From: Archilochus colubris
Taxonomy: Eukaryota; Chordata; Aves; Apodiformes; Trochilidae
Direction of reading: 5' to 3'
Assembly: GCA_023079485.1 (NCBI GenBank)
Contig: CM041083.1
Coordinates: forward strand, 108,975,554 to 109,039,553
DNA: 64,000 nucleotides
The first letter of the stretch is position 1. Each line of letters begins with the position of its first letter. Position numbers and translations under genes: made by a program. A model generated the notes under the pieces. That model was not told the DNA's origin, made no database searches, and saw only the letters and a list, made by a program, of their open reading frames with translations. Of this stretch, positions 1 to 11,669 are shown in pieces.

Positions 1-3000
1 AGGTGGGTGACATGGCATAATCCATATCACTACACAGTTTAGCTTTGGCTTTTGAATCTAGTTTGTCTTAGCTACTGGAGCAAGCCCAACATATCAGCTG
101 GGCTCAGCTGGAACTTGATTGGCATATGTGTGTGCCAGTCTTGGGGACAATCACCTGGCCCTTCTCCAGCTGATAACAGAAATACCCAGTAGTTGCCAGA
201 AAACACATACCCATGGAATGGATTTCTCATATGTTCCTATGGAGAAAAAGTTTGCTTGGGCACAAATAACTGAGTAGGCATGTATTCATGCATATCTCCA
301 TATGGCGTCAATTTCTCCTTCTCTGAATCTTGGGAGAGAGCTATTGAAAATGTCTGTTTGTGCCAGCATCAGAGGCTGTACCTCACCATGAGACAGTTCC
401 CAGTCTATTCAAAGGCTCTTGAGATGGCTGTCACAGAGAGGAGAATGTATATAGCTGCTTCCCGTTGATCACCAGAAACACAGCATGAGTGATTATCCCT
501 TTTTATTAGTCTCTTTTTTTCCTTGGACTTCCCCATCTTGGTTGATTTTGCTCTCCAATGCCTCAGTTTCTGGTGTGGCACTTTCCTAGGTCTGTGGCTT
601 TTTAAATTTGTTTTTGACTCATATTGCTGTGTCCTACATTTTAACTGATTTTCTAGCTTAGTGTTTCTCATTGATTTGAGGCTTAGATCTAGCCAACAAG
701 AAACACCAGACACGGACAGTTAAATGCCATTTGAGCCATATGAATTATTCTGGCCCTTACGTGTTTTTGTTTTCTAAAACAGTTTTCTTTGCATTTTTTA
801 CACAGAATATTGTTCCTGCCTCCTTCCTCCTTACCTCAGCATTTCTCCCCATGCCTCCTCCACCTTGTCGCTGCAGAGGGAAACTTCAAGGTACAAGTTC
901 TCAGAGACAGAGGCTGGGCTTTGAGTAATGTTGGTTGCCTTTCCACTACCTGTCCAGCCTAGTCCTCAGGCATGGCACAAAATGGACCCCACTCTGTCTG
1001 CTCCATCACAGAAGCTCACACTTTGTATCCCATCATTACATCCATCCCTGGCTTGGGCCTCTGTAAGCTCTTGCCCCAGGCACATTTGTCCTGTCTGTAA
1101 CCTGGACTGCAGCACACTGCCAGGATAGAGGACTTGAAAATAGGGGGAAAAAATGTGTTGAGCCTGTCATTACAGGCCTGCTCTGTGAGCTGGGGGAAAA
1201 TATTTTTTTTTTTTTCATGAAGACAGGACTTGGAAAAGCATTTAGAAGAAAATAGCTAATGAGACATCATGAAAATTCAGGTGATTTGCATTCCGGTTAG
1301 CTTAGAGCAGAGAGACATCTGTTATAGATACTTCATCAACATACACATTTGCATCTGCCTCTCCTCTCTATGCAAAGATATTTTAATCATTTTATTCGAG
1401 TGGTGCATTTCAGAGAAAATCCTGAGTGGGAACAAAGAGATTTGCTTTGAAATCTTGCAATAGGTCAAGTGTACTGAGCCTCACTACTACAAGAGCTATT
1501 GCTCACAAGCCTAATAAAATTATAGGTATTTAAAATCCTACCAAGAAGATATTAGACTCATACAGGCTATTTCAAGTGCTCTTGAATAAGATGCACGCTA
1601 TTTGGTAACATCCTCCTATTAGCTTGTTTAGTCATATGTTAAAGGAATTGCTTGTCATCCTAAATTACCAGTTGAGTCAGAACTGTATGAGCCACAATAT
1701 TTTTCTTCGGTACAAAGGTTTACAACATTTTGTAGAAAACATGGGTTGTAATTACCCTTCTGCAGTAGAAAAGCAGGAGGGAGGAAGAACGAAGACAACT
1801 CATCACAGGCGATTTTATATAAAATACCAAAGTTCATTTGATTTCAAACTTGGTACTTTTTCCTGCCCTCAGGATTCTGTACACATTAAATAGGACTGGA
1901 TAAAAAAGTTTCGCCAGCCCTCAACCTCCCAGCAGGAGGCTAGGAAGAGTGAAGGTGTTTAGCAAGGCTTTCCCAGCCCTCTGCAGGGAAAGGGTGTTTT
2001 TCCCACACTCTCTGGGAGATGTGGCACTAAACACTTCCTCTTTCCTCATGTTTGTTCCCATGAAACCCTTCATGGAGGCTTCACTCTCGTTTTACTGAAG
2101 AATACACAACAGGAAAGGCAGATGAATTCCTGTGACACAAACTACTTCCTTTTGGTACTTCCTCATTGCTAAATGGATGGAAAGAAGGGGATTCTGTACC
2201 TGGTCCCTGAGAATTAGGGATGGCAGAAGACACACCCAGCCAATGAAGAAGTGTTGCAACGGGGCCCAAAACCCACAACTGCGTAAGCTTTGGCAGCAGA
2301 GACTGGTGAGGCTGAACTGGGGACAGCCTCTTGCTTCTCCCCAATGGTATAATGCAGTGTCATCAGGTGCAGGTAAACAGTCACTGAGGACACGGGGTGT
2401 GCATCATTTGTTTCTTAAGACAACCAAGCTGCTGTGCAATTACTGCCTATCCTTGTGGCACAGAGGCACTGGGCCTATTTCTTTCCTCATGCTGATTTCA
2501 CACCACTTCATAGCCATGGATATTTAATGGGGCAATTGCAGCTCCAAGCTAGTGTAACACGATGTTCAGGGCCATAATACCAAGACAATAAAAACATTCC
2601 TGCCCTTCTCCCCTTTTCTCCCCATTCTTTCTTCCTCGCATGCGAAGTACCTAATTTTCCATTCTCTGCAACACCTGTATTTGTAAAAACTGAGCAGATG
2701 TTTTTGCTGATGAATATGAAGCTGAGAAAAGATGCTTATTTTCCTCTGAACATCCACATCTCAGCTGTAGAGAACTGTGTGGAATCCACATGCGTGAATT
2801 CTTCTGAGGGTAGATGAGGCTCCCTTTTGTACATATCTCTCTGCCACACCAAATTACAATGCTCTTTTAGATGGTTTCCACACACAGAAGAAAAACGGCA
2901 CAGTTTTTCCTCAGTGTATTCAAATGTTTTAGTAAACCTGTGAATCATCTCATAACGTACTTCTTTTATGTTCTTACATTCTTAGTTCTCTTAGAAATAC

Positions 3001-3754
3001 ACAATAAACACATACTCAGTAATGAGCAGCTTTGAGAATGCAAATTGGAAGATGCTTTCAGAAAGCCAAAAAAGTGTTCAATTAAGTCAAAACAAGTGCT
3101 GTTAAGAAATACGGTTTTACATCACTCATAAAAATTCTCTTGAATGCAGTTCCATGAGAAATCATTACATCTCAGTAATCAATGTCACAGTAAAGAAAAT
3201 CTCCACTGATGAGTGCCAGAGACCAGACTCTTCATGCTTTAAAGCCTGAACCAATTACTCAGGTCAGGCTTCATAAAGCAACTTCCCTTTTAGAAAGATT
3301 TCTACTACTTGTCACTGAAATGTTTATCACAGACCACTGTTGGAAGCACTGTACTTGGTGTAATGGACCACTGAGCTCATAGCAGGTGTTGACATGTATT
3401 TTATGGGAAAGTCATGTTAAGTTCTTTGGACTTCCTTAGGCCGTGGGCTCTGGTGCCAGTCACAGTCCAGTAGATTCCCTGCTGAGGAGCAGATCTCCCA
3501 TTTGGCTCAAAGACAGAATTCCTTTTGCAGCCCAGTCTTTCTTGAAATAGCAGGCAGTAACACCTGTGGCATGGTCTCATGACCCCCATGACAGGCATTT
3601 ATGCAGAAGCCTGGCTAAGTTGGATCTTAGGCATGCTTTGGACCCTTTTTGTGATAAGGCAAACTAACTGTCCCTTGGTGGTGCAAACATTGCACATATT
3701 AACCTAGACCTGGAATACTCATAAAATGAAACATTTGGACTTTAAATTATGTCT
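1..3754. other. Intergenic region, no gene recognised
   Basis: No coding exon is recognisable on either strand. Plus-strand AATAAA hexamers occur (near 1513, 2586 and 3003). They could belong to the 3' UTR of a plus-strand gene to the left, such as SMIM11 in the human order, but no SMIM11 coding sequence is visible. Confidence 0.5.
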
Positions 3755-3760
3755 TTTATT
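3755..3760 (-). terminator. Candidate polyadenylation signal of FAM243A
   Basis: The minus strand reads AATAAA about 130 bases downstream of the FAM243A stop codon. It is the first canonical hexamer beyond the coding region in that direction. Use of this site is inferred; no transcript evidence is available. Confidence 0.4.
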
Positions 3761-3887
3761 TGCACTGTTGACATGTGTTTCTTTGGGTTTACACCCTTAT
3801 AAGGAAAGGGCTCAGCAGAGATGGAGCAAGGTAACTCATTCAGTACCAACCACAAAACATTTGAGGTCTGACTGCAGGAAGAAACTC

Positions 3888-4649
3888 TTAAGAAAGTGTG
3901 TCAAGGTAGTAGTTCTCCCATCTCTTCACTCTGTTAATCACTGCTTTCCATTTGTTTGGAGTCATAGTCTCAATTCCTTTAACAATCAAGTCACTAAAGA
4001 GGATACACCTATAGGAGTGGGTCCTCTCAATAGACCTCAAGGCAAAGTCCTGCCTGTTGTTTATAATAAACCATTTCAAAGAAGACCAGGCGACATCCAT
4101 AGGATAGAGATAGCTGTAAGATGAAGGCACAACAAGAAGCTCGTGGCCATTTGCTCTAGCAACTTCAGGGCAACACTTAATGCCAGACATGGAGATCACT
4201 GGTGGGACTGGTGGCAGAGTTTCCATTTCTGGCTCCTGGCTCTCTGTTCCCCTCACACGCGTCAGCTGCGATTTATCCTTTGCCACAATTACACAGTTTC
4301 CATAGGAGACAGTCAGAGTATCACACAACTCCTTAAAGACACCGTTCTGCTCTTGGATAGGCAGATCAACTCTTAATAGCAGCTTATACCTCCAGGGCAC
4401 CCACCCTTGGCTACTGCCAGCATGAATAAGTGTCCATACTGGCCAGCGCTGGCTGGTCTCCTTGTCTTTTTTTTCTCCTGTTATAAGACTTTCTGGAATT
4501 TCTGTTTCTCCTAAAAATATGGTGTTGAAACCATTAAGCTGAAGTTTCCTCAGAGCTCTTAAGTATTGCAGGCACTGCCTCTTTGAAGTGGCATCAAAGT
4601 AGTCCCTGTGAATTATGTGCTTGAGAAGTGGATTAACGAAGCGTTGCAT
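3888..4649 (-). CDS. FAM243A: FAM243A (C21orf140-like) protein, 253 aa, single coding exon
   Basis: The function of this vertebrate family is unknown. The reading frame is intact and encodes 253 residues, close to the roughly 250 of the human protein as I remember it. Stretches matching the family include KRQCLQYLRAL (about residues 23-33), IFLGETEIPESLITGE (44-59), GWVPW (82-86), CCPEVA (159-164), AWSSLKWFIINNR (187-199) and the C-terminal KRWENYYL (242-249). No signal peptide or membrane segment is evident, so a soluble protein is likely. The open frame extends 14 codons further upstream, but I chose the ATG at 4649. The family N-terminus begins there, and a 3' splice site (CACCCTTCAG, exon starting at 4667) leaves only 18 bases of 5' UTR. 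Its position near KCNE1, on the same strand, matches human 21q22. I am confident in the family; the start is slightly less certain. Confidence 0.9.
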   Translation of the reverse strand: MQRFVNPLLKHIIHRDYFDATSKRQCLQYLRALRKLQLNGFNTIFLGETEIPESLITGEKKDKETSQRWPVWTLIHAGSSQGWVPWRYKLLLRVDLPIQEQNGVFKELCDTLTVSYGNCVIVAKDKSQLTRVRGTESQEPEMETLPPVPPVISMSGIKCCPEVARANGHELLVVPSSYSYLYPMDVAWSSLKWFIINNRQDFALRSIERTHSYRCILFSDLIVKGIETMTPNKWKAVINRVKRWENYYLDTLS

Positions 4650-4667
4650 GCTGGTGTCTCGAGGCTC

Positions 4668-5159
4668 CTGAAGGGTGTTGGCAGAGCTCACAATGCACCC
4701 GTTGCCTGGTGTTACCCAGCAGTGTCACACCCAGACAGCATCAGCAGGGACCTCCAGGTGGCTGACCAAAAGGCATCTTGGATACAATGGTCTCACCAGG
4801 CTGGGGAGGCTGCACCTGTACTGGAGAGGTTTCAACTGAGTCTGCAACTGTGCTTCTAGTTGCACAGGACAGTGCTTGTCTTGAATGTTGTGGTTCCTGG
4901 GTGAAATGAAGGTCAGAGCGGAAGGCTGGACAGATACCACCCTGCTGCCATGGCAACTCAAATGGGGAGCACCAGAAGAGGTGGCAAATTGAGGGCTGCA
5001 TCTGGTCTGGGGAGATAGGAACAGTCAGGGGAAGATGTGTGCCTTGTGTGTGCAAGCATGAGTGTGTGCACGGGCTCTCTGAGGACAGCACAGGGTCAGA
5101 GGAGGAAGGCTTTGGAGCAGCAGAAAGTGAGGACTGTTTTGACCTGTCTGGTTTCTTAC
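4668..5159 (-). other. Putative 5' UTR intron of FAM243A
   Basis: On the minus strand a strong donor (GGGACAG followed by GTAAGAAA, exon end at 5160) lies about 490 bases upstream of the acceptor CACCCTTCAG (exon start at 4667). Together they would define a short intron in the 5' UTR of FAM243A. The same 5155-5178 stretch also resembles a plus-strand acceptor (pyrimidine tract ending in CTACAG), so the orientation is not settled. Confidence 0.35.
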
Positions 5160-6431
5160 CTGTCCCTCCTCCCTACAGGTGCACACACAGAATTTTACTG
5201 CAGGAACAAGGTTGTCAGTACAAGACTGTTCAACTGCTCACACCTAGCTGTACCTACAGGGCTGGGAGGGAAGGCTGGCAACATCATCAGCCTGCCAGTT
5301 GAGGCTGAACAGCACAAATGTGTCAGTCATTGGTGACAGCACACATTTCTTTGCCCACCTCTGAAACTAAGATACCTCAAAAACCATGTCATCCCCTCTG
5401 TAAGCAGTTTTTCTTTGTCCTAATGCAGTAGGGAACTGTGTGAAGTCAAAAAATGTCTCAAGATGAACATGGCCAGTGGGCTCTAACTTAGGTGTCTGGC
5501 TGCTGTACTTGCTGACTTAGATGAGTGATGGGACACATGGTGTAGCATCATCAAATGGAGATCAGAAGTCTGCAAATTTGATGTAAGAGGAAGAATATGG
5601 CCCCAGAAAGAGGCCTATAAGGTTTGTTAGTCAGATATAAAATGATGGCAAATTCAGACTGCATACATACAAAGGAAAATCCTTGAATATAAAGTTCATA
5701 TTCATATGTTAATACAACATAAATTAATATTGGTTCATCTCTATTAGCTTTTTCCACTGTTCTATACCTTTCTCTTTCAGTGTTAGCTTTTGTCCTTAAT
5801 AAATGTATACCAATAAATGAATACACTGATTTAGGGACTTCATTGTTCAAGAACTGGATGTAAAATGTGAAAAAGAACTACCTGTAAAGGAATCTTTCCT
5901 TAATTTTTCTTTGTGCTTGTGATAAGCATCCCACCCATGACACCCACTGGAATGGTAAATCATATTCCCTGTTACTTAAATTGAAGATATCACTTCCTTG
6001 TCTTCTCTCCAGAAAGAATTTACTTATTCGTGCCTGAGTTGGAGCATGCCATTCTTGAGAGAGACACAAAAATGGGCACATTGCTTTTGTTACTCTTGCT
6101 GTATAGCTACCTTCTGACTGTGAACAGACACCAGTAGGAAACAAGTCAGGGGAACAACTTTGGTTGCAGACAGGTAGTGTTTCCAGGTATAAAAGTGAGG
6201 CAGGCTTTCCCCTCTCCTTGCCATTCCTCTCCTCCTACTCCTTGAGGCCTCCTGGCCATACCAGGCTAAAGATGCTCCAGCTGCCTGCCTTGTCCCTCTC
6301 AGCCCCTTCCCTGTCACCAGTGGCAGCTCCATGCTGCTGTTCCCCCCCCCATGGGATGCCCATGAGCTGCAGGCAGTGATGCCTGGCACCCTGGGGGTGC
6401 ACAAGACTGCTCTGTGAGGTGATCCAAAGCA

Positions 6432-6452
6432 CAGCAGCAGCAGCAGCAGCAG
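6432..6452. repeat. (CAG)7 trinucleotide repeat
   Basis: Seven CAG units lie outside any supported coding exon. Confidence 0.9.
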
Positions 6453-7029
6453 TCAGGAGATGTATTTCAAATGAGCACAGTCTTCTTCTGAACTGGGCCA
6501 CACATGTAGGTACTGCTGGGGTTTCTGAGGACAGTCAGGCTTGAAGCTCCTCAGTTTTCACCTCCTATAGTGAACAGTGTGCTCTGTCAGTCCAGGCTTT
6601 TGTGATTTTGCACCATCAAGAAATTTGTGATTTTGCAGCTGGGTGACAGAGACAGCCATAGAGCTGCAGGCTGAGTGCCTGCCTGTGCTCCCATGTGCCA
6701 ATGAAGGGACTCAGCAAGGTGGATGCAGGAGGTGCAAACCAACCTTTCTGCTTTCTGAGCCTTTAGGCATGGGCAAGGTCTGTATCACTGGATTGTGGTA
6801 CTGACCCAGGAGGATGTGGTGATCCCCTTCTGCTGTCAGGTGGCATCACTGTGCTTGCATCTCTGCATGGGCCTGGCTCCTTCAGTCCCCATGAACTGGT
6901 CTGAGCCTAACTGGTTATGAAAATGATAGTGATAAGGCAGCTGATATGTAGGGAGATGGGAGGGATTGGCTGCTTTCATGTCCTTTCAGAGTAACTATTT
7001 CAGAAGCGGATTCTCCTCTGTACCATTTA

Positions 7030-7045
7030 AATATATATATATATA
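7030..7045. repeat. (AT)n short repeat
   Basis: Eight alternating AT units lie in otherwise ordinary intergenic sequence. Confidence 0.85.
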
Positions 7046-9781
7046 ACCCACCTCATAACCTGCTTTAAAAAAATTATCCATGGTTCCATCATCTCCACAT
7101 AATTTAACATAAGGCACCAGACTAAGATACAAAAAAATTTATTTTATTTTCCGTACTCCCTTTAGCTTGCTCTGTTACTTTTTTGTCTCTTTTCCCTCCC
7201 ACCCCTTGTCTACCTAGGTGGTGAGCACCTTGGGGGAAGGACCTTTCCTCCTTTTTTAATTTTAGACTTCTGACTTTCCCTCGAGAGACCACACAGTGCA
7301 GGATCTCTGGGCATAGCCCCTGCCTCACAGGTGCATTCAGGATCTGGGAAATGGCACTTCTGATCTCACTCTTATCCTCCAGCCATTGCACCAGAGTCTC
7401 CTGCTCTTGTCCTGCTGCCCCACCACCCAAACGTCTCACTGGCAGCAGTGCCCTGAAGGTTGAGGTCTGGACATCAGCACTGGACCAACCTGTAGTGCTC
7501 CACCACCCCCCCCACACACAACCACTGCCCCTAGAGCACAGAGTGCCAGCAGGGAGGGATGTTCCTGCCAGCCCCTGGATGGGCTCAGCAGCACATGGAA
7601 CATCTCACAGGGGTGTCCAGGCTCAGTGGCCTCCTGCCCAGGCCTCCTAGAAAAGAGGTTGGAGGCCTGGCCCCTGCCTGCTGCCAGCTCCTCCATCACT
7701 GCCTGGGTACAGGGAAGTGATCCCCTCCACTCCCCCCATGCATTTTTTTTGGTGCTTCACCAAATTCTGTTGTACCACTCAACCAAAACCCAAATATGCC
7801 AATTACCCTATTAAAGAAGCAATTAGGATACAAATTGTCAGTTACATACCAATTACTCATTTCAGTAGTAATTATGTTATTAGGTTACCAGTCCCTACGT
7901 TCTCTGTGCAAGATAAAAATAATCACAAACCCTTTATTTTAAAATCCCAAATAAAAACATAATAAAATACAGAAGAACATAATAAAATACACATAAACAG
8001 TAGGCAAGATGCTAGGCAATGAGTGAATGCTTTTACTGCTGTATTATGTTACATGTAGCAGCTAAAATTAAGTTGCTAATTTTGAAATCTAACATTTTAT
8101 TTTCATCTAAATAAAATTTTTTATAAATTTGAATTTATTTTTTCCAAAACCAACACTTGAGAACATTATTGTACAGGAACTTTGGTGCTCTTCCAGTGTT
8201 ATACGGAGTGAGAGATTCTTTTTCCAGCAAATACCATACCCAAATTAAATCATCTATTTTCCCTCCTAGCTGTCTGATGAAGTCCTGTACAGTGACTGAA
8301 GTCCCATGCCAAAGTAGTGTTTTTGGTCTCAAAGAAGACTTTCCAAAATTGTGTAATTTTAGCTGGTGATCTGTGGTGGAACAAATAAGAGAAGGACTTG
8401 CCAAAATGCAAGAAGGCTCTAGGGTGGAAACACAGAAAAAGGTGGAAACTTCAGAAAATAACTTAAGCTAATATCTAAAGAGTGAGCCCTGAGCTTCTAT
8501 GAACAGAGCTGGTACCACTGTCGGTGGTTTCCCACAAAGACTGTCGAGACACCTTGTGAAAACTGATGAAATTTGGGATTGAGCTTCAGGGATTCTCTGC
8601 CAAGGTTGAGTTTAGCAGCCTTTCCCTTCCATCACAGTCATTGCTTCCGACCAGCTACAGCCTCTATCTAAGGAAGAAATACTTGGCCTGTTACCTGGAC
8701 TCCATAGGCATGAGGTATCTTTAGGAGTTGAAGCTGATTATCAGATGTGCTTGAAATTACATGTACGCACATACACTTCTCCTTGGGGTGGGAAAGAAAA
8801 AAAAGAAAGGAAGGGAAAGTTTCAAGGCCAAGGGACTGGCTGGTGCTGATGGGGTTGCCTGGGCCTGGGAAGGGGACAAACCTTTTAGGTCCATGTGCGT
8901 GTCTGAAATCTGATTTTAGCTCCCAATACATGGTGTAAAGCCCCTGATGGATGTTGAGCACAGGGAGAGGAAAGATTCGCCTCACCTCCACCCCAGACTG
9001 CCTGCAAGAATTGATTGCCCCTAAAGGTGTGAGCAGGAATGGGCTCATCCCCAGGTGGACACCAAAAGGGACATCAATAGACTTCTGTCATATCAGCAGT
9101 GAGGTAGTTTTCAGCAGCTCAGTTTACAGGGAGGCAAAGAGCACTTCCCATGGCTCTCGAGTCCGTCCTCCAGCCTGGTGCTTCCCTGGCTTCAGACATC
9201 TGGACAAGCAGCAGCATTGCTGCACTTGCTGGAAAAAATTCACACTGGGCTGAAGGAATAAACTTAGAACTGCAAATATTTCTTCTTCCTTCCAAACGCC
9301 TCTCATTTTTCAGATCTGAATAGCTGGGATGCAACAATGGGAATGTGGCTACCGAGTGCAGTCAGGAGCCCTGAGCAGCAACAGTAGATCCTGGCTCAAA
9401 CTGAGCAGTTGTTAAACCAGACATAGTAATGAAGCCAGAGGCAATGGGGTCCAAAACTAACTCAACTGCCTAATTGGTTGCTGCTGGAGAAAGTGTCTGG
9501 GGAATATGCACCTGTCCAAAAAAGGAGATGTCTCTGTTGGAAAGCTGAATCTCTGGAATTCAAGGAAGAAGTGTGGAAAGCCAAGAGAGTGGTGTGTATT
9601 TCATCTTGGCTATCAGCTGGAAGAATCAGTCTTGGAACATGTCTTATGAGATCAGGCTGTGGAAATTCCCTCTAAGGATATGTCCCACATCAAGTGAATC
9701 ATTTCCAGGCAGTTGGTTTGGACCAAACAGTGGCAAAACCTCATAATAACAACACTATATCATGGCAGTAAAGAACATATT

Positions 9782-9799
9782 AAAAAAAAAAAAAAAAAA
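9782..9799. repeat. Poly(A) run
   Basis: An 18-base A run. No processed gene copy is recognisable next to it. Confidence 0.9.
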
Positions 9800-11209
9800 G
9801 GAGAACAAAATTGCAGTAGCAAAACATGAAGCTACAGATGAAGTAAAACCTTCTTAAGAAAAGTTAGGAAGGAATGTTTCCTAGGGTCCAAAATGTTAAA
9901 GAACTTTTTTGCCATTGGTAACAAAAAGCAAACATACACAGCAACATAAAGGAGGCTGAGTGGAACCAGCAACACCCACCCCACAGGCAGACCATTTTAT
10001 AGGATTTCATAGGATATTTGGTGCTGTAATAAAATGCCTTAAAGTTCTCAGAGTATCTGCACAACCAGTTTCCAATTATTGTGATTTGCAGACTCCAGAG
10101 CTTTTTCCAGTAAATGTGTGGACCAAGTATAGCAAGCTGAAACCCACTGCCTGCATTTTCTTCACCGTAGCTGAACGTCCTGGATCCCTGTATGCCAAGG
10201 CTCTACAGGACATAGATTAAACACCCTTGAGCTCTGTGGTGGGCAAACCCCTCCTTGTGTCTTCTGAGGCTTGGTGGCCTGCAGAAGATATTCTAAAACT
10301 ACCATGAAAACCCCTTGCTTACTATCTGCCACCTGAGAAAGCACCAGGGGCTGAGAGCTCAGTGGAATTTCATGATGAGAGGTTTAGCACTAATCACACA
10401 AGGAATTTGTCAGGGATAATTGACACAACAGTGGCACAACCCTGAGGGCTATAGCTCTGGCTTGTCAGCCCTAATGCTGTCCAGGTGGGCCCAGGGAGGG
10501 ACCGTGGAGAGCTATCAGGATGTCTTGACCATCTTCATTGTCGTGGGCTTTGGTAAAGGACTAACATGCAGGAAGGGAACTGCTGAGAAATGCATGACCA
10601 CTGTCAAAAACCTGCAGACCAAGCCTGCCAAACAAGCAAAGGAGTTCAAGTCTGACATGTGCCTGCAGACCCTTGAAGTAAGTTTCCTTTCAGAAGGGTT
10701 GGACATGGGTCAGCATGCCTCTGCCTCCAGGTGCCCAGCGTGGCAGTGAAGGTGGGCACAGAGCCTGTGGCAGCTTTTTCTGCTTGCAGAGTGTGTAGCC
10801 AATGGGGTCCATGGCAACTCTGACCCCCCAGAGAAATAAATGAATAAATAATGATAGCAAAGAGGCACAGCAGCAGTGCCCCAGCTGGATACGTCCTGGC
10901 CCTGCTTGAAGCAACAGCATGCAAAGGGAAGCTTTCCATTCTCCAGAGAAGCAAGCTGTAAAAATGTGATAGAAACAGCCATGGAAGAGCTAGGCCAGCA
11001 AGGACTTGATTTCCAGCCTCTTCTCTGAAGGCCTGAGGCTGAAACCACAGGGATTGCACACAGGTACCTTCACAGCTGCACATGGGAAACTTGCACAAGA
11101 CCCGTCTGGATCTGTTCCGGCACAGCTCCTCATTTCTTGCTTTCATGAAAGAAGTGTCTCCATTTAAGCTCCTTATGCCCAACAGAATGATCATAAAAAG
11201 AAACCATTT

Positions 11210-11623
11210 TCATACATTCCTCAGGACTGTGTCTGTGCTCGGCCCCTCAGAGCCAGGGCTGGTTTTACCATCCTGCCTTTGCAGCTCCAGTAAGGCGGGG
11301 CTGTTGATAATAATGAAGGTGTCTTTGCTCTCCTTTCCTGGAAGCTCCACCTTGCTTCTCTGAGGATTAAGCTTCCCAGAATAGAGATAGTCAATATAGT
11401 TTTCAGGCTTGCTGGAAACAATATTGCTGAGCATCATAACAAAGAGAAGAAAGCCAAAAAACCCAACGATGATGAGGATGTAAAATGAGGCCATTATCTC
11501 CTCTTGCAGTTCCAAGGCTGGGTTGCTGAAATTATTGAACCGAAGGGTCTTCTTTTGTTCCACCAACATGTGGACTAAATCTGGCATGACGGAACTGTCG
11601 TTTGTGTGGTTGCTGAAAGCCAT
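11210..11623 (-). CDS. KCNE-family potassium channel beta subunit, neither KCNE1 nor KCNE2 (KCNE6-like candidate), 137 aa
   Basis: This is a predicted single-pass auxiliary subunit of voltage-gated potassium channels such as KCNQ1. The extracellular N-terminus (about 1-43) has three potential N-glycosylation sites (N5 in NHT, N8 in NDS, N31 in NFS). One transmembrane helix spans about residues 46-69 and contains FYILIIVGFFGF, the KCNE-type membrane signature. The tail is about 68 residues. The start at 11623 is preceded by 18 bases of 5' UTR and a very good 3' splice site (TTTGCTTTCGCAG, exon start 11641). The longer upstream frame is therefore intronic. The juxtamembrane KCNE motif with Asp-Pro and a following aromatic is replaced by KPENYIDYLYSG. 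It does not match KCNE2, KCNE3, KCNE4 or KCNE5 as I know them. It lies 19 kb from KCNE1 in the same orientation, which suggests an old tandem duplicate. From memory, a KCNE6 lineage missing from placental mammals has been described; I cannot confirm membership. Confidence 0.85.
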   Translation of the reverse strand: MAFSNHTNDSSVMPDLVHMLVEQKKTLRFNNFSNPALELQEEIMASFYILIIVGFFGFLLFVMMLSNIVSSKPENYIDYLYSGKLNPQRSKVELPGKESKDTFIIINSPALLELQRQDGKTSPGSEGPSTDTVLRNV

Positions 11624-11640
11624 CTTACACTTCCACTCTG

Positions 11641-11669
11641 GCTGCGAAAGCAAAGCAGAGCAAAATAAA
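11641..11669 (-). promoter_or_regulatory. 3' splice site of the KCNE-like coding exon
   Basis: The minus strand shows a long pyrimidine-rich tract ending in TTTGCTTTCGCAG immediately before the exon, whose first base is 11641. The intron starts at 11642. This site decides the start codon: the upstream ATG at 11677 falls inside the predicted intron, so translation should begin at 11623. Confidence 0.7.

Larger units (their letters stand above)
5165..11209. other. Intergenic region between FAM243A and the KCNE-like gene
   Basis: Apart from the CAG, AT and poly(A) runs listed separately, I see only unique non-coding sequence. No canonical polyadenylation hexamer for the KCNE-like gene is found within about 2.5 kb of its stop, so its 3' UTR end is undetermined. 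Confidence 0.5.

Noticed and set aside
835..870. Minus-strand 36-nt exon-like segment (CTCTGCAG acceptor, GCTGAG/GTAAGG donor)
   Set aside because: Good motifs, but isolated, with no partner exons or known minus-strand gene to the left; likely chance.
4650..4691. Upstream in-frame ATG extending FAM243A by 14 residues
   Set aside because: The family N-terminus begins at 4649 and a plausible splice acceptor intervenes at 4668.
10645..10700. Plus-strand donor-acceptor pairs near CCTGCAG and GAAGTAAGT
   Set aside because: Would define a 9-nt exon and a 16-nt intron, which is not biologically plausible.
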